Positions 1 to 11,168 are shown, numbered from the stretch's first letter. The stretch: DNA of 64,000 nucleotides from Thalassospira sp. MCCC 1A01148 (GCF_001613795.1 NZ_LPVZ01000020.1:744001-808000), one strand, 5' to 3'. Numbers and translations are program-made. Notes: generated from the letters alone by a model not told the origin.

Positions 1-218
1 CGCAACGCGCGGATTTCATCAAGAACCGCCTGGGAAATTCCGGAGTTATCCGGAACACTCGCCGCCGACGGCAAAGAAGCCGGCATCGGTTCGCCTGCCC
101 CCATCCCGCTTTCCAGCGTCGGATCGAAGAAGGAATCCGACCAGTCTTCAACAACACCACCTGTCCGTTCTTTAAGACGACGTTCGGCAGTGAATACTTT
201 TTGCACGCGACGAGACAT
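1..218 (-). CDS. Unrecognised protein, N-terminal part only
   Basis: The reading frame opens with ATG at 218 on the minus strand and is still open at the window edge, so 72 residues are visible. It begins MSRRVQKVFTAERRLKER and continues with an acidic, Ser/Pro/Ala-rich stretch, then a segment that looks helical and ends DEIRALR. There is no signal peptide or membrane segment. The gene lies downstream of the glycine cleavage operon but behind its terminator, so it is probably a separate unit. I do not recognise the family; the visible part looks like a flexible, soluble N-terminus. Confidence 0.6.
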   Translation of the reverse strand, partial: MSRRVQKVFTAERRLKERTGGVVEDWSDSFFDPTLESGMGAGEPMPASLPSAASVPDNSGISQAVLDEIRAL

Positions 219-360
219 GACTTGTTCCAAACCTCCGGAACGGACGGTAGTCCGATCACTAAATCCCCAAAACGCGTCTTTGATGACGTCGTTCATTACA
301 ATTCTGACAAGTATAAGGGTGCAGATTGCGACAAGTCCAATGGGTTTCAAGTACAAGTCT

Positions 361-395
361 TTGAAAAAGAACACCCCGGTCAGATGACCGGGGTG
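361..395 (-). terminator. Rho-independent terminator of the gcv operon
   Basis: Read on the minus strand, a perfect GC-rich stem (CACCCCGGTC pairing with GACCGGGGTG, four-base loop) is followed at once by TTCTTTTTC. It starts about 28 bases after the gcvPB stop codon and separates the operon from the gene that starts at 218. Confidence 0.9.
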
Positions 396-422
396 CCCTA
401 AACAGTCAGGTTGCTTGGGTTA

Positions 423-1919
423 TCAAGCTGTTTCAGGTTTCCAGCGCAAAACCGGCTTGCGCGCAGCCGCAGTTTCATCAAGGCGTCTGCGCGGTGTCAG
501 GTACGGTGCATTCTTGAAGAATTCGGCATCGCCCGACTCGGCTTTGGCCACAAGGGACAGAATCGCATCACAGAATTGATCGATCGATTCCTTGGTTTCG
601 GTCTCGGTCGGCTCGATCAGCAATGCCCCATGGACCACCAGCGGGAAGTACATCGTCATCGGGTGGAACCCTTCGTCGATGATTGCCTTTGCCAGATCAA
701 GGGTCGAAACACCGGTATCCTTCAGGAAGCTGTCATCAAACAACGCTTCATGCATGCAGTATCCCGGGAAGGCGACACTGAGCTTGTCTTTCAGACGCGC
801 CAGCAGATAGTTGGCATTCAGCACCGCATCACCGGACGCCTGACGCAGACCATCCGCACCGTGGCTTTTCATGTAGGTCAGCGCACGAATAAACATGCCC
901 ATCTGACCATGGAAGCCCTTCAGACGGCCAAACGGCTGCATGCCGTCTTCTTCGTCTGCGGTTTCAACCAGATGGAAGCCATCGCCTTTTTTGACGACAT
1001 ACGGGATCGGGGCAAACGGTGCCAGTGCCTCGGAAAAGACAACAGGCCCGGAACCCGGCCCACCACCGCCATGCGGGGTCGAGAAGGTCTTGTGCAGGTT
1101 GATATGCATCGCATCAATGCCAAGGTCTGCCGGACGCACCCGACCGACAATGGCGTTGAAGTTCGCACCATCGCAATAGAAATAGCCACCCGCTTCATGC
1201 ACCAGATCGGCAATCTTGCGCACGTCACGTTCAAACAGGCCACAGGTGTTCGGGTTGGTCAGCATGATACCCGCCACATCGTCGCCAAGCTTGGCTTCGA
1301 ATGCGGCAAGGTCAACACGGCCATCCTCGGTCGCCGGGATTGAATCAACCGTAAAGCCACAGGCTGCTGCTGTCGCCGGGTTGGTCCCGTGTGCGGATTC
1401 CGGCACCAGAACACGACGACGGTTTTCACCGCGTGCATCAAGGGCCGCACGAATGGCCATCATGCCGCAAAGCTCGCCCTGCGCACCCGCTGCCGGGGAC
1501 ATGGAAACGGCCGGCATGCCGGTCAGGACCAGAAGCCAGTGTGCACACTGATCAATCAGTTCCAGCGCGCCCTGAACGGTGCTTTCGGGCTGCATCGGAT
1601 GCAGATCGGCAAGACCGGGCAAACGCGCGACCTTTTCATTCAGGCGCGGGTTATGCTTCATCGTGCATGAACCAAGCGGGAAGAAACCGGCATCGATGCC
1701 ATAGTTCTTCTGCGACAGGCGCGTGAAGTGACGCACGACCTGCGGTTCGGACAGTCCGGGAAGGCCAACTTCGCTATCACGATCAAGTCCGCCAAGACGG
1801 GATTTCGTGCCCTTCGGTTCGGGCAAATCAACGCCGGTTCGGCCGGGCTGACCCTGCTCAAAGATCAGTTGTTCTTCAATAACAAGGCCGCGGTTGCCGG
1901 TATGGGTTGTAAAATTCAT
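423..1919 (-). CDS. gcvPB: Glycine dehydrogenase (aminomethyl-transferring) subunit 2
   Basis: This is the C-terminal half of the P-protein of the glycine cleavage system. The enzyme decarboxylates glycine with pyridoxal phosphate and passes the aminomethyl group to lipoylated GcvH. The 498-residue length fits the separate beta subunit of the two-subunit form. The expected PLP lysine sits in [20 protein letters not shown] (K277), preceded by the conserved NPNTCGLFE segment. Its ATG overlaps the stop of gcvPA by four bases (ATGA), so the two halves are probably translationally coupled. It is the last gene of the riboswitch-led operon. Confidence 0.97.
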   Translation of the reverse strand: MNFTTHTGNRGLVIEEQLIFEQGQPGRTGVDLPEPKGTKSRLGGLDRDSEVGLPGLSEPQVVRHFTRLSQKNYGIDAGFFPLGSCTMKHNPRLNEKVARLPGLADLHPMQPESTVQGALELIDQCAHWLLVLTGMPAVSMSPAAGAQGELCGMMAIRAALDARGENRRRVLVPESAHGTNPATAAACGFTVDSIPATEDGRVDLAAFEAKLGDDVAGIMLTNPNTCGLFERDVRKIADLVHEAGGYFYCDGANFNAIVGRVRPADLGIDAMHINLHKTFSTPHGGGGPGSGPVVFSEALAPFAPIPYVVKKGDGFHLVETADEEDGMQPFGRLKGFHGQMGMFIRALTYMKSHGADGLRQASGDAVLNANYLLARLKDKLSVAFPGYCMHEALFDDSFLKDTGVSTLDLAKAIIDEGFHPMTMYFPLVVHGALLIEPTETETKESIDQFCDAILSLVAKAESGDAEFFKNAPYLTPRRRLDETAAARKPVLRWKPETA

Positions 1920-3271
1920 GCCAGCGCCTCCTTCAATGCGTCCGCAAGGGCCGCGATATCCTCGTCCGTGTTGGTTTCGGTTACCGCGACCAACAGGTAG
2001 TTATCCAGATCCGAACGGTTCGGATACAGGCGCGACAACGGCACACCGGCAAGAACCCCCTTGGCCACCAGCGTCTCGACCACGTCAGCAGCCGGTTTGG
2101 TCAGCTTGACGGTGAATTCGTTAAAGAAGCTGTCATTGACCACCGATGCCCCGTCAACGGCATCAATCGCATCTGCCGCCTTGCAGGCATTTTCATGGTT
2201 CAATGTCGCCAGACGGCGATAACCGTCTTCACCAAGCAAGCTCATATGCACCGTAAAGGCTAACGAACACAGACCAGAGTTGGTGCAGATGTTCGAGGTC
2301 GCCTTTTCGCGACGGATATGCTGTTCGCGGGTCGACAGCGTCAGGACAAAGCCACGCTTGCCATCCTGATCAACCGTTTCACCACAAAGACGGCCCGGCA
2401 TCTGACGCACCAGTTTCTGCGTGGTGGCAAACAACCCGACATACGGCCCACCGTAATTCAGCGCATTGCCGATCGACTGGCCTTCGCCGCAAACGATGTC
2501 TGCGCCAAAGCTTCCCGGCGATTTCACCGCACCAAAGGCAACCGCCTCGGTAAAGACCACCACCAGAAGCGCACCCTTGGCATGACAAAGATCAGCCAAC
2601 TGGGTGTGATCCTGAATGCGGCCAAACACATCTGGATACTGCACAACCACACAAGCGGTCTGGTCATCAATCAGATCGTTGAGTTCCTCGGCAGTTGCCT
2701 GATGTTCGGGATGACCATCGCGACCTGCAACTTCGGTATCGCTGTACTGGCAATATGTCTCGGTCACTTCGCGGTAATGCGGGTGCAGACCACCCGACAG
2801 GACCGCCTTTTTGCGACGGGTCGCACGGCATGCCATCAGAACGGCCTCGGCACAGGATGTTGCACCATCCCACATCGAGGCATTGGCAACATCCATCCCG
2901 GTGATCGAGGCAACCTGGGTCTGGAATTCAAACAGATACTGAAGTGTCCCCTGTGCGATTTCTGGCTGATACGGGGTATAGGCGGTCAGGAACTCACCGC
3001 GCTGGATCACGTAATCAACCGTCGCCGGAACATGGTGGCGATAGGCACCCGCGCCAAGGAAGCTGGGCACGCTTGAGGCACCCATGTTTTTCCCGGCAAG
3101 GGCCAGCATATCGCGTTCGACCTGCATTTCGCCAAGGTGGGATGGCAAATCAACAGGTGCATCAAGCAACGCACCTTCCGGAACGTCACCGTAAAGTTCA
3201 TCAACAGATGATGCCCCGATGGTATCGAGCATCGCAGCACGATCAGCGCGTGTCAGTGGGAGATAGCGCAT
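1916..3271 (-). CDS. gcvPA: Glycine dehydrogenase (aminomethyl-transferring) subunit 1
   Basis: This is the N-terminal half of the split P-protein, 451 residues. It starts [20 protein letters not shown] and contains the typical [18 protein letters not shown] and [17 protein letters not shown] segments. It forms the heterodimer with GcvPB that decarboxylates glycine in the cytoplasm. The start codon lies two bases after the gcvH stop and its stop overlaps the gcvPB start, so gcvH-gcvPA-gcvPB is tightly packed. The split into two genes is common in bacteria and is not a frameshift: both halves have proper starts and the overlap is an ATGA junction. Confidence 0.97.
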   Translation of the reverse strand: MRYLPLTRADRAAMLDTIGASSVDELYGDVPEGALLDAPVDLPSHLGEMQVERDMLALAGKNMGASSVPSFLGAGAYRHHVPATVDYVIQRGEFLTAYTPYQPEIAQGTLQYLFEFQTQVASITGMDVANASMWDGATSCAEAVLMACRATRRKKAVLSGGLHPHYREVTETYCQYSDTEVAGRDGHPEHQATAEELNDLIDDQTACVVVQYPDVFGRIQDHTQLADLCHAKGALLVVVFTEAVAFGAVKSPGSFGADIVCGEGQSIGNALNYGGPYVGLFATTQKLVRQMPGRLCGETVDQDGKRGFVLTLSTREQHIRREKATSNICTNSGLCSLAFTVHMSLLGEDGYRRLATLNHENACKAADAIDAVDGASVVNDSFFNEFTVKLTKPAADVVETLVAKGVLAGVPLSRLYPNRSDLDNYLLVAVTETNTDEDIAALADALKEALA

Positions 3272-3273
3272 GC

Positions 3274-3645
3274 TTAAAGGCCTTCGACGAATTCTTTGTA
3301 AGCTGCTTCATCCATCAGCTCATCAAGCTGGGATTCATCAGCAAGGGACATTTTAAAGAACCAACCTTCGGCTTCCGGTGCTTCGTTCACCAGCGCGGGA
3401 TTGGCATCAAGTTCTTCGTTGATTTCGACGATCTCGCCATCAAGCGGGGCGTAGACGTCGCTTGCGGCCTTGACCGATTCAACAACCGCTGCGTCGCCAT
3501 CCTTGGTAAGCTTCTTGCCAACTTCGGGCAGCTCGACATAGACGATATCGCCCAGCGACTGCTGCGCGTAATCGGTAATGCCGACGGTCGCCACACCATC
3601 TTCGAACTCGATCCACTCATGTTCCTGCGAAAATTTCTTCGTCAT
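3274..3645 (-). CDS. gcvH: Glycine cleavage system H protein
   Basis: GcvH is the 123-residue lipoyl carrier of the glycine cleavage system. It shuttles the aminomethyl intermediate from P-protein to T-protein and is reoxidised by dihydrolipoyl dehydrogenase. The lipoylation site is visible as ESVKAASD (K59), within the usual fold running from [10 protein letters not shown] to the acidic C-terminus. It lies 70 bases downstream of gcvT and two bases upstream of gcvPA. Length and motif are normal. Confidence 0.97.
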   Translation of the reverse strand: MTKKFSQEHEWIEFEDGVATVGITDYAQQSLGDIVYVELPEVGKKLTKDGDAAVVESVKAASDVYAPLDGEIVEINEELDANPALVNEAPEAEGWFFKMSLADESQLDELMDEAAYKEFVEGL

Positions 3646-3715
3646 TTCCCTTTGTCCCTCTTGATCAATTCAATGCCAATGCGGCGTTGGCCGCTCTCTC
3701 AAAAATTTCTGGTAC

Positions 3716-4825
3716 TCAACCGCGGAAGTAGCGATGCGGTGCAAACGGAAGCTCAACCACTTCGGCCGGGCGCGCCTTGCCACGCACCATCAGGTCGATC
3801 TTCGTCCCCGGTTCGGAAAACTCTATGGCAACATACCCCATTGCAATCGGGCCATCGATGGTCGGGCCAAATCCGCCCGAAGTGATTTCGCCGATTTCTT
3901 CGCCGTCGGAATTAAGGATCTGGGTATGTTCGCGCGCTGGTGCCTTGCCTTCGGGCTTGATGCCAACACGCTTGCGGTCCGCGCCGTTTTCAAGCTGATC
4001 AAGGATCACATCCGCACCCTTGAACCCGCCTTCTGCGCGGCGACGTTTGTTGATGATCCAGTTCAAATCCCCTTCAACCGGGGTCGTGGTGGTATCAATG
4101 TCATTGCCATACAGGCACAGGCCCGCTTCCAGACGCAGCGAATCACGCGCGCCCAGTCCAATCGCCTCAACCTCTTCTTCGGCCAGCAATTTACGTGCAA
4201 GTGCCTCTGCATCCGCATTCGGCACCGAAATCTCAAAGCCGTCTTCACCGGTATAGCCCGAACGGGTGACAAAGCACGGACTGCCAGCGATTTCGATCTC
4301 GGCAAAGCTCATGAATTTCAGATCGGCAACGGCTGGCGCAAAGCGTGCCAGCACCTTGGCCGCATCCGGGCCCTGCAACGCCAGAAGCGCGCGATCGTCA
4401 ATTTCTTCAAGGGAGACGCCGTCACCCAGATTGGCGCGCATGTGAACGATATCGTCATCCTTGCACGCCGCGTTGATCACCAGAAACAGGCTGTCTCCGG
4501 CGTTGGTGATCATCAGATCGTCAAGGATCGTGCCATCATCCTGGGTAAACGCGGAATAGCGGGTGCGACCGGGTTTAAGGATGGCGATATCACCGGGCAC
4601 AAGTTTTTCAAGCTCTGCCACACGGTTTTCGCCGGTCAGGCGCACCTGACCCATATGAGAGACATCAAAAAGGCCGGCTTTGGCGCGGGTATGAAGATGT
4701 TCGCCTTTTACACCAAGCGGGTACTGCACTGGCATCGCATAGCCAGCAAACGGTACCATTTTGGCACCGAGTTCCACATGCAGGTCATAAAGGGCTGTTT
4801 GAAGCAGTTCGGTCTGTTGATCCAC
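3716..4825 (-). CDS. gcvT: Glycine cleavage system T protein (aminomethyltransferase)
   Basis: GcvT transfers the methylene carbon from aminomethyl-GcvH to tetrahydrofolate and releases ammonia. The protein is 369 residues from the GTG at 4825. That start is chosen because GGAGAAGGAAGA stands just before it and the protein then begins VDQQTELLQTALYDLHVELG, as expected for the family; an in-frame start 54 bases upstream would run towards the riboswitch and has no ribosome site. FDVSHMGQVRLTG and the C-terminal GCV_T_C domain with VRGKARPAEVV are present. It is the first gene of the operon. Confidence 0.95.
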   Translation of the reverse strand: MDQQTELLQTALYDLHVELGAKMVPFAGYAMPVQYPLGVKGEHLHTRAKAGLFDVSHMGQVRLTGENRVAELEKLVPGDIAILKPGRTRYSAFTQDDGTILDDLMITNAGDSLFLVINAACKDDDIVHMRANLGDGVSLEEIDDRALLALQGPDAAKVLARFAPAVADLKFMSFAEIEIAGSPCFVTRSGYTGEDGFEISVPNADAEALARKLLAEEEVEAIGLGARDSLRLEAGLCLYGNDIDTTTTPVEGDLNWIINKRRRAEGGFKGADVILDQLENGADRKRVGIKPEGKAPAREHTQILNSDGEEIGEITSGGFGPTIDGPIAMGYVAIEFSEPGTKIDLMVRGKARPAEVVELPFAPHRYFRG

Positions 4826-4880
4826 TCTTCCTTCTCCGGGACAATCGTTGCGAAACATAGCCGACCACTGGCCAACCACA

Positions 4881-5090
4881 TTCCCCCTCTGTCTCGGAGC
4901 CTGAAAGAATCACAGCCAATGGTCGAAACTGGTCTGCTTACATCTTCGGCGAGGTACACCTGATCAGGTTGATCACAGCACCTGCTTTCCAGAGTCCCAT
5001 CTCCGCGCGGTCCTGTTGCCTGAGAGTTTCCGGGGTGGTTGCTCCTTCGGCGTCCGCTCATCCATAAGGACTGCGGCCTCTCCCACGGGG
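4881..5090 (-). promoter_or_regulatory. Tandem glycine riboswitch
   Basis: The gcvT leader, read on the minus strand, carries two copies of the glycine aptamer core. The first has GTGGGAGAG, GCCGAAGGAGCAACC (5051-5037), AACTCTCAGGCAACAGGAC and GGACTCTGGA. The second has GCCGAAGATGTAAGC (4950-4936), TTTCAGGC and the closing ACAGAGGGGG near 4881. These match the conserved elements of the gcvT riboswitch family, in which glycine binding switches on the cleavage operon. The second core departs from the commoner GCCGAAGG form. About 55 bases separate its end from the gcvT start, where the expression platform should lie. Confidence 0.9.
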
Positions 5091-5199
5091 ATCATTTGGG
5101 TATGTTTTTGTTTATACGGGTTTCCGCGCAAAGCGACCAGCCCCTATTTTGCAAAAGGCGGCTGACAACCAGCACGAAACGACAGAAACCGTTGTTAAA

Positions 5200-5757
5200 T
5201 CAATCGGTTCCGAAGCGACGATTATATTCCAGTTGCTCGGCATTCAACTGAAAACCAAGATAGATTTCATAATCCGGCCCGGTCCAGACATCATTCAGCG
5301 GCACCGACAAAGTGACCTGTTCATCGCGGATACGCGCCATGTTCAAATTGTCGGCAAATGGCATATTCACGTCGAATACGGACTTCTGGATGAAGTTGCC
5401 CGCAGGGTCACGAAGGGCGACGAAATACTGGAACTGCACGGTGCGATTTTGTGCCGCCGGTCCAAGCTCGGCCGTGATGATCGGACTGATGATGACATCA
5501 AGTTCCTTGTCATCCAGATCATAGCCACAGTCACCAACGTAGCCTGTGAATTCGGCTTCGACGATCACATCAGTCAGGTCACGGCCACCGCCGCTGAACT
5601 CGACAAGTTTTGCCGTATCCTTTGGCAGATAGGCCGCCGGGCAAACCGGCACGGGCTGTTCTTCGAACGGGTTTCCGCCGCCGCACGCACTTAGCAATCC
5701 GCCAAGCGATACCATACCCAATGCATAAACGCGCCGAAGTCCGTTACCGATTGTCAT
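5200..5757 (-). CDS. Hypothetical lipoprotein
   Basis: This 185-residue protein starts MTIGNGLRRVYALGMVSLGG and has a lipoprotein signal peptide ending in the lipobox LLSAC (cysteine 25), followed by GGGNPFEEQ. The G and N after the cysteine give no inner-membrane retention signal, so outer-membrane location is likely. The mature part has a beta-rich look with DVIVEAEFTGYVGDCGYDL and no catalytic motif I recognise. ATG 5757 is preferred over the TTG at 5772 because GAGG stands just ahead of it. It is transcribed divergently from ispH. Function unknown. Confidence 0.8.
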   Translation of the reverse strand: MTIGNGLRRVYALGMVSLGGLLSACGGGNPFEEQPVPVCPAAYLPKDTAKLVEFSGGGRDLTDVIVEAEFTGYVGDCGYDLDDKELDVIISPIITAELGPAAQNRTVQFQYFVALRDPAGNFIQKSVFDVNMPFADNLNMARIRDEQVTLSVPLNDVWTGPDYEIYLGFQLNAEQLEYNRRFGTD

Positions 5758-5922
5758 CCAAGCCTCTATCAAACCAAATGTTTTCAGGCCTGTGTCTTTC
5801 GCAAGCGGCCCGCGCGCAGTCTATTCCGTCACGGTTGTCGGCACAACCCGCTTGAAGGATCTGTCCGTCTGGAAAAGGTCAAATTTCCTGCCAAGGCACA
5901 CAGCCCAATTGCCGCAGAGTCA

Positions 5923-5950
5923 TTGCACCACATGATCAAGCGGGTTATGT
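5923..5950 (+). promoter_or_regulatory. Possible ispH promoter
   Basis: TTGCAC and TTATGT are separated by 16 bases in the divergent gap upstream of ispH, about 65 bases before the start codon. This is a partial match to the housekeeping consensus, read by eye only. Confidence 0.25.
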
Positions 5951-6015
5951 AACGTGAATGTTTGAAAAATGCGTCGGCAACGCCCGTACGCAATTGGGAA
6001 AGCCGGACCTGTATC

Positions 6016-6963
<948 letters not shown>

Positions 6964-7008
6964 TTCTGCGGACATGCTTACTCTCAGATCAGGACGACAA
7001 TAAAGCCC

Positions 7009-7977
7009 ATGGCCGTCTATACCGATGTTTCAGACGAAGATATCGCCCGTTTTGTTGCCGAATACGATATCGGTGAAGTGGTCTCTTTCAAGGGCATTGC
7101 CGAAGGTGTCGAAAACACCAACTTCCTGCTTCAGACCAGCATCGCGCCCTTTATCCTGACCCTGTATGAAAAGCGGGTAAATCCTGACGACCTGCCTTTT
7201 TACCTTGGCCTGATGGATCATTTGTCAGGCAAGGGACTGAACTGTCCGACCCCGATCCATGGCAAGGATGGCGCTGCCTTGCGCACACTCTGTGATCGCC
7301 CGGCTGCCATTACATCGTTCCTGCGCGGCATGTCACCGCGCCGTATCCAGCCCCATCACTGTGCCGGTGTTGGCGCGGCCCTGGCACAGCTTCACAGTGC
7401 CGGTCTCGATTTTGAGATGCACCTGCCCAATGCGCTGAGTGTTGCGGGATGGCGTTCACTGTTTGAAAGCTGTCAGGAACACGCCAACGATGAAGTGCCC
7501 GGTCTTGGCGACATGATCGGTGAGGAGCTTGATTATCTCGAAGCCAACTGGCCGCATGAACTGCCCAAGGGCGTCATTCACGCCGATCTGTTTCCCGACA
7601 ATGTTTTCTTCTTCCCGGGCAAGGAAGAAGTCTCTGGCCTGATTGATTTCTATTTCGCATGCAATGACCTGCTTTGCTATGACGTCGCGATCTGCATGAA
7701 TGCGTGGTGCTTTGAGCCTGACAACAGCTTCAATGTCACCAAGGCCAAAAACCTTCTGTCACATTACAGCAAAGTGCGTCCGATCTCGGACGCTGAAAAG
7801 GCCGCCCTGCCGATTCTGGCACGCGGTGCCAGCCTGCGGTTTCTTTTGACCCGCCTGTATGATTGGGTAAATACGCCCAAGGATGCGCTGGTAACGCCAA
7901 AGAACCCGCGCGAATATATCAACAAACTGCGCTTCCATCAGCGCGTGGATAATGCATCGGCCTATGGCCTGGACTAA
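7009..7977 (+). CDS. thrB: Homoserine kinase (phosphotransferase-fold type)
   Basis: This enzyme phosphorylates L-homoserine with ATP on the way to threonine. The 322-residue sequence is the APH-like ThrB of proteobacteria, not the GHMP type. It opens [20 protein letters not shown], contains GVENTNFLL and LTLYEKRV, and has the catalytic loop [11 protein letters not shown], in which D and N are the expected catalytic and metal-binding residues. It lies 45 bases after ispH and 28 bases before rnhA. This ispH-thrB-rnhA order is familiar in alphaproteobacteria. Confidence 0.95.
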   Translation: MAVYTDVSDEDIARFVAEYDIGEVVSFKGIAEGVENTNFLLQTSIAPFILTLYEKRVNPDDLPFYLGLMDHLSGKGLNCPTPIHGKDGAALRTLCDRPAAITSFLRGMSPRRIQPHHCAGVGAALAQLHSAGLDFEMHLPNALSVAGWRSLFESCQEHANDEVPGLGDMIGEELDYLEANWPHELPKGVIHADLFPDNVFFFPGKEEVSGLIDFYFACNDLLCYDVAICMNAWCFEPDNSFNVTKAKNLLSHYSKVRPISDAEKAALPILARGASLRFLLTRLYDWVNTPKDALVTPKNPREYINKLRFHQRVDNASAYGLD

Positions 7978-8005
7978 GCCCACAGAATCGCCCGGGAATA
8001 AAAAC

Positions 8006-8452
8006 ATGACTTCAACTGACGGCGACAATCGCGTCGAGATTTACACAGACGGCGCGTGCAGCGGCAATCCCGGCCCCGGTGGCTGGGGCGCTATTTTGCG
8101 CTTCAAGGGTGTCGAAAAGGAAATGTCGGGTGGCGACCCCGAAACCACCAACAACCGCATGGAAATGATGGCTGCGATCAGCGCACTTGAGGCCCTGAAA
8201 CGGCCCTGTGTGATCGATATTTATACCGACAGCAGCTACGTCCGCGATGGCATTACCAAGTGGATTTTCGGCTGGCAAAAGCGCGGCTGGAAAACGGCGG
8301 ATAAAAAGCCGGTCAAGAACGTCGAGCTGTGGCAACGCTTGCTAAAAGCCCTTGAACCACATCAAGTCGAATGGCACTGGGTCAAAGGCCATGCAGGGCA
8401 TCCGGAAAATGAAAGATGTGATGAGCTTGCACGCCAAGCCGTACCACGGTAA
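8006..8452 (+). CDS. rnhA: Ribonuclease HI
   Basis: Ribonuclease HI cuts the RNA strand of RNA-DNA hybrids. The 148-residue protein has all four acidic active-site residues in their motifs: D15 in [18 protein letters not shown] in [10 protein letters not shown] in [12 protein letters not shown] and D near the C-terminus in [10 protein letters not shown]. The basic handle [16 protein letters not shown] is also present. ATG 8006 is used because it gives the normal N-terminus; the earlier in-frame ATG at 7952 lies inside thrB. It ends the ispH-thrB-rnhA run. Confidence 0.97.
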   Translation: MTSTDGDNRVEIYTDGACSGNPGPGGWGAILRFKGVEKEMSGGDPETTNNRMEMMAAISALEALKRPCVIDIYTDSSYVRDGITKWIFGWQKRGWKTADKKPVKNVELWQRLLKALEPHQVEWHWVKGHAGHPENERCDELARQAVPR

Positions 8453-8682
8453 CGAATTTTTCGCAGATCGCACAAAAGCTGCTTGAAGCGAAAGGGTTTC
8501 GCACCAAAATAGATAGGCTTGTCGGCCTTGGTCGGATATTAGATTGATTAAACGAAATCGACCTTGCGTTTTCATCAAGTTGCGGTTTGACTTGAGACTA
8601 ATTCAGGGGGGAGTTGGCACCCATACAAACGTCGAGTACAGTATATTCGACTAATCCAAAGTAGGTGCCGAGGAGAGAACGC

Positions 8683-11082
8683 TTGTCGCGCGGATCGTAC
8701 GGGTTTTTACAACGAAAGTCTTTGAGCAGTCGGCTGCTGTTTATTGCATTGCCGCTTGTTTCACTGTTCTCGCTCGCACTTTTCGTTGTGTTTGGCTATG
8801 TCAGCTACAAGGTGCTGCGCGATGATCTGAACGGCAAGGTCGAACAGACCGCCGACATTAACGCACGCGTTCTGGCCACACCTTTCTGGTATCTTGACGT
8901 CGATAACATCGAATCAGCCCTTAACGCGATGGCGCGCGACCGCGATATTGTTGCTGTGCAGGCGTTGGGTGCCGACGGCACTGAATTTGCCCATACCGGC
9001 GTTTCCCAATCCGAACTGACCGACACGCTCCGCCTGTCGCGCCGGGTCTATTTCGAACGCAACAATGTCCGCCATGACGTTGGCGAACTGGTTATCTTCT
9101 TCACCGATGACCGCGTGCAGGACTTGCTGTTCCGCCGTATCGCAATTGACATGATCTTGTTCGGGCTGTTGATTTCGGTCGTGGCGGCCAGCCTTCTGAT
9201 CGCCAACAAACGCTCGATCAAGGAACCGCTCAATCGTCTGCTGCATTCCATCCGAATGACCAAGCACGGCCGTCTGCGCCGTCCGGTGGAATGGAACAGT
9301 TCAGACGAACTCGGCCTTCTGATCCGCGAATATAACGAAATGGTCGCCCTTCAGGGGCAGGCACAGGAAGAAGCCCAGCGTAAGCAGGCCCTGCTTGAAG
9401 CCACCCTGCATAATATCGGTCAGGGCATTTGTCTGTTCGATCAGGACCTGAACCTGATGGTCTGGAACGAACGCTATATCGAATTGCTGAACCTGCCGCG
9501 TGATCTGGTCAAGGAAGGCACGCCGCTTTCCGATATCCTGCGCTATAATGGTGAACGCGGCGAATATGGCGATGTCAGCATTCAGGCGCTGATTTCCGAC
9601 CGTGTTGCGATTGCGCGGCGTCGTGAACCCTATCGTATGGAACGGACCCGCCCGAATGGCCGTGTCATTCAGGTCGATCACAACCCGATGCCGGGCGGCG
9701 GTTACGTTGCGACCTATACCGACATTACCGAACGTAAACAGACAGAAGCGCGCATGCGCCACCTTGCGGTCCATGACGTTCTGACCAGCCTGCCGAACCG
9801 AACCCTGTTCCTTGACCGCCTGCGTCAGGCCTTGCTCTCCGCCCGCCGCTTCCAGCGCGGCGTGACTGTTCTGTTTGTCGACCTTGACCGGTTCAAGGAC
9901 ATTAACGATCACTTCGGCCATGACGTTGGCGATCTGATGATTCAGGAAATGGGTCAGCGCCTGTCGCGCATCATCCGCGATTCTGACACGGCCGCCCGTC
10001 TTGGCGGTGATGAATTCGCCATCATCCAGACCGATGTCCAAAATATCGAAGACACCATCGCCCTTGCCCAGCGCATCATTGACGAGCTGTCCCAGCCGTT
10101 TGATTGCCGCGGGATCCGCCTGCATTCAACGGCCAGTGTCGGTATCACGCTTTTCCCGGAAGACGGCGAAAACCCCGAACAGCTGGTCAAGAACGCCGAT
10201 ATGGCGATGTATGCTGCCAAGGCCGAAGGCCGCAACAATTACCGGTTCTTCCTGCCGTCGATGCACGAACGGGTCAAGGAACGCAAAACCATCGAGGAAG
10301 ATCTGCGCAACGCGCTCGAGCATGATCAACTCGAACTCTATTACCAGCCGAAAATCGACTGCCGCACAGAACGCGTCGTCGGCGCAGAGGCACTGGTACG
10401 CTGGCATCACCCGGAACGTGGCCTGATCCTGCCGGGCGAATTCATTTCAGTTGCCGAGGAATGCGGCCTGATCAACCGTCTGGGGGCGTGGGTTCTGGAA
10501 AAAGCCTGCCGGCAGACACGCATTTGGCGTGACACAACGCTTGCAGGTCTGCGTATTGCGGTTAACTTGTCGCCTGCCCAGTTCCAGGACGCCGAACTGG
10601 TCAACAGCGTCACCAAGATCGTCAAAGAAACCGCCCTGCCCGAGGGGACGCTGGAACTTGAAATCACCGAATCCATTCTGATGAACAACCCGGAAAAGGC
10701 GGTCTCGACACTTAAGGAACTCAAGGAACTTGGGGTCCTGATCGCGATTGACGATTTCGGTACGGGGTATTCATCACTGAACTATCTCAAACGTTTCCCG
10801 GTCACCTCGATCAAGATTGACCGTTCGTTTGTGAACGACATCCATGTCGATATGGATGACAAGGCAATCGTTGATGCGGTCATCGGCCTTGGCCACAGCC
10901 TGAACCTCGAAGTGGTTGCCGAGGGCGTGGAAGAAGTCGAACAACTTGTCTATTTGCAGGAAAAGGGCTGTGACTTCATTCAGGGCTTCCTGTTTGCAAA
11001 GCCACTTCCGGCAGGCACATTTGAAAGCTGGGTCTGTGAACGTCATGGCATTGAACTGGAAAGCGTTTCCGCAAAGTCATAA
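8683..11082 (+). CDS. Membrane GGDEF-EAL protein with HAMP and PAS domains
   Basis: This is a 799-residue bifunctional-type c-di-GMP protein. It has a first membrane helix near residues 18-42, a periplasmic sensor of about 110 residues, a second helix near 150-172, then HAMP, PAS (near 240-355), GGDEF and EAL. The cyclase motif RLGGDEFAII is intact (near 441), with a possible inhibitory site RDSD five residues before it. The phosphodiesterase motifs GAEALVRW (near 567), ELEITES, IDDFGTGYSSL and QGFLFAKPLP are also intact. TTG 8683 is preferred because AGGAG lies seven bases before it; GTG 8665 is an alternative. Which activity dominates cannot be read from the sequence. Confidence 0.93.
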   Translation: MSRGSYGFLQRKSLSSRLLFIALPLVSLFSLALFVVFGYVSYKVLRDDLNGKVEQTADINARVLATPFWYLDVDNIESALNAMARDRDIVAVQALGADGTEFAHTGVSQSELTDTLRLSRRVYFERNNVRHDVGELVIFFTDDRVQDLLFRRIAIDMILFGLLISVVAASLLIANKRSIKEPLNRLLHSIRMTKHGRLRRPVEWNSSDELGLLIREYNEMVALQGQAQEEAQRKQALLEATLHNIGQGICLFDQDLNLMVWNERYIELLNLPRDLVKEGTPLSDILRYNGERGEYGDVSIQALISDRVAIARRREPYRMERTRPNGRVIQVDHNPMPGGGYVATYTDITERKQTEARMRHLAVHDVLTSLPNRTLFLDRLRQALLSARRFQRGVTVLFVDLDRFKDINDHFGHDVGDLMIQEMGQRLSRIIRDSDTAARLGGDEFAIIQTDVQNIEDTIALAQRIIDELSQPFDCRGIRLHSTASVGITLFPEDGENPEQLVKNADMAMYAAKAEGRNNYRFFLPSMHERVKERKTIEEDLRNALEHDQLELYYQPKIDCRTERVVGAEALVRWHHPERGLILPGEFISVAEECGLINRLGAWVLEKACRQTRIWRDTTLAGLRIAVNLSPAQFQDAELVNSVTKIVKETALPEGTLELEITESILMNNPEKAVSTLKELKELGVLIAIDDFGTGYSSLNYLKRFPVTSIKIDRSFVNDIHVDMDDKAIVDAVIGLGHSLNLEVVAEGVEEVEQLVYLQEKGCDFIQGFLFAKPLPAGTFESWVCERHGIELESVSAKS

Positions 11083-11110
11083 CGCTGTCGCAAAGGTATC
11101 CAGATCATGA

Positions 11111-11148
11111 AAAACGCCACGGATCAAAGCCCGTGGCGTTTTGCTTTT
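11111..11148 (+). terminator. Rho-independent terminator after the GGDEF-EAL gene
   Basis: AAAACGCCACGG pairs perfectly with CCGTGGCGTTTT across an eight-base loop and is followed by GCTTTT. It lies 29 bases after the stop codon and in the gap with the convergent SDR gene. The A-rich 5' side means it may also act on the other strand. Confidence 0.88.
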
Positions 11149-11168
11149 GTCGGTAGTCCGGCACAAGG

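Noticed and set aside
411..1343. 310-codon open frame on the plus strand opposite gcvPB
   Set aside because: It is a shadow of the well-supported gcvPB gene on the other strand, has no ribosome site and no recognisable domain.
1916..1919. Frameshift splitting glycine dehydrogenase into two pieces
   Set aside because: The two-subunit form is normal in many bacteria, and the ATGA junction with full-length halves argues against a mutation.
3734..4963. 409-codon plus-strand frame opposite gcvT and the riboswitch
   Set aside because: It mirrors gcvT codon structure and runs into the riboswitch, so it is not a gene.
8488..8502. GCGAAA/TTTCGC hairpin after rnhA as terminator
   Set aside because: The stem is short and there is no T-run on either strand.
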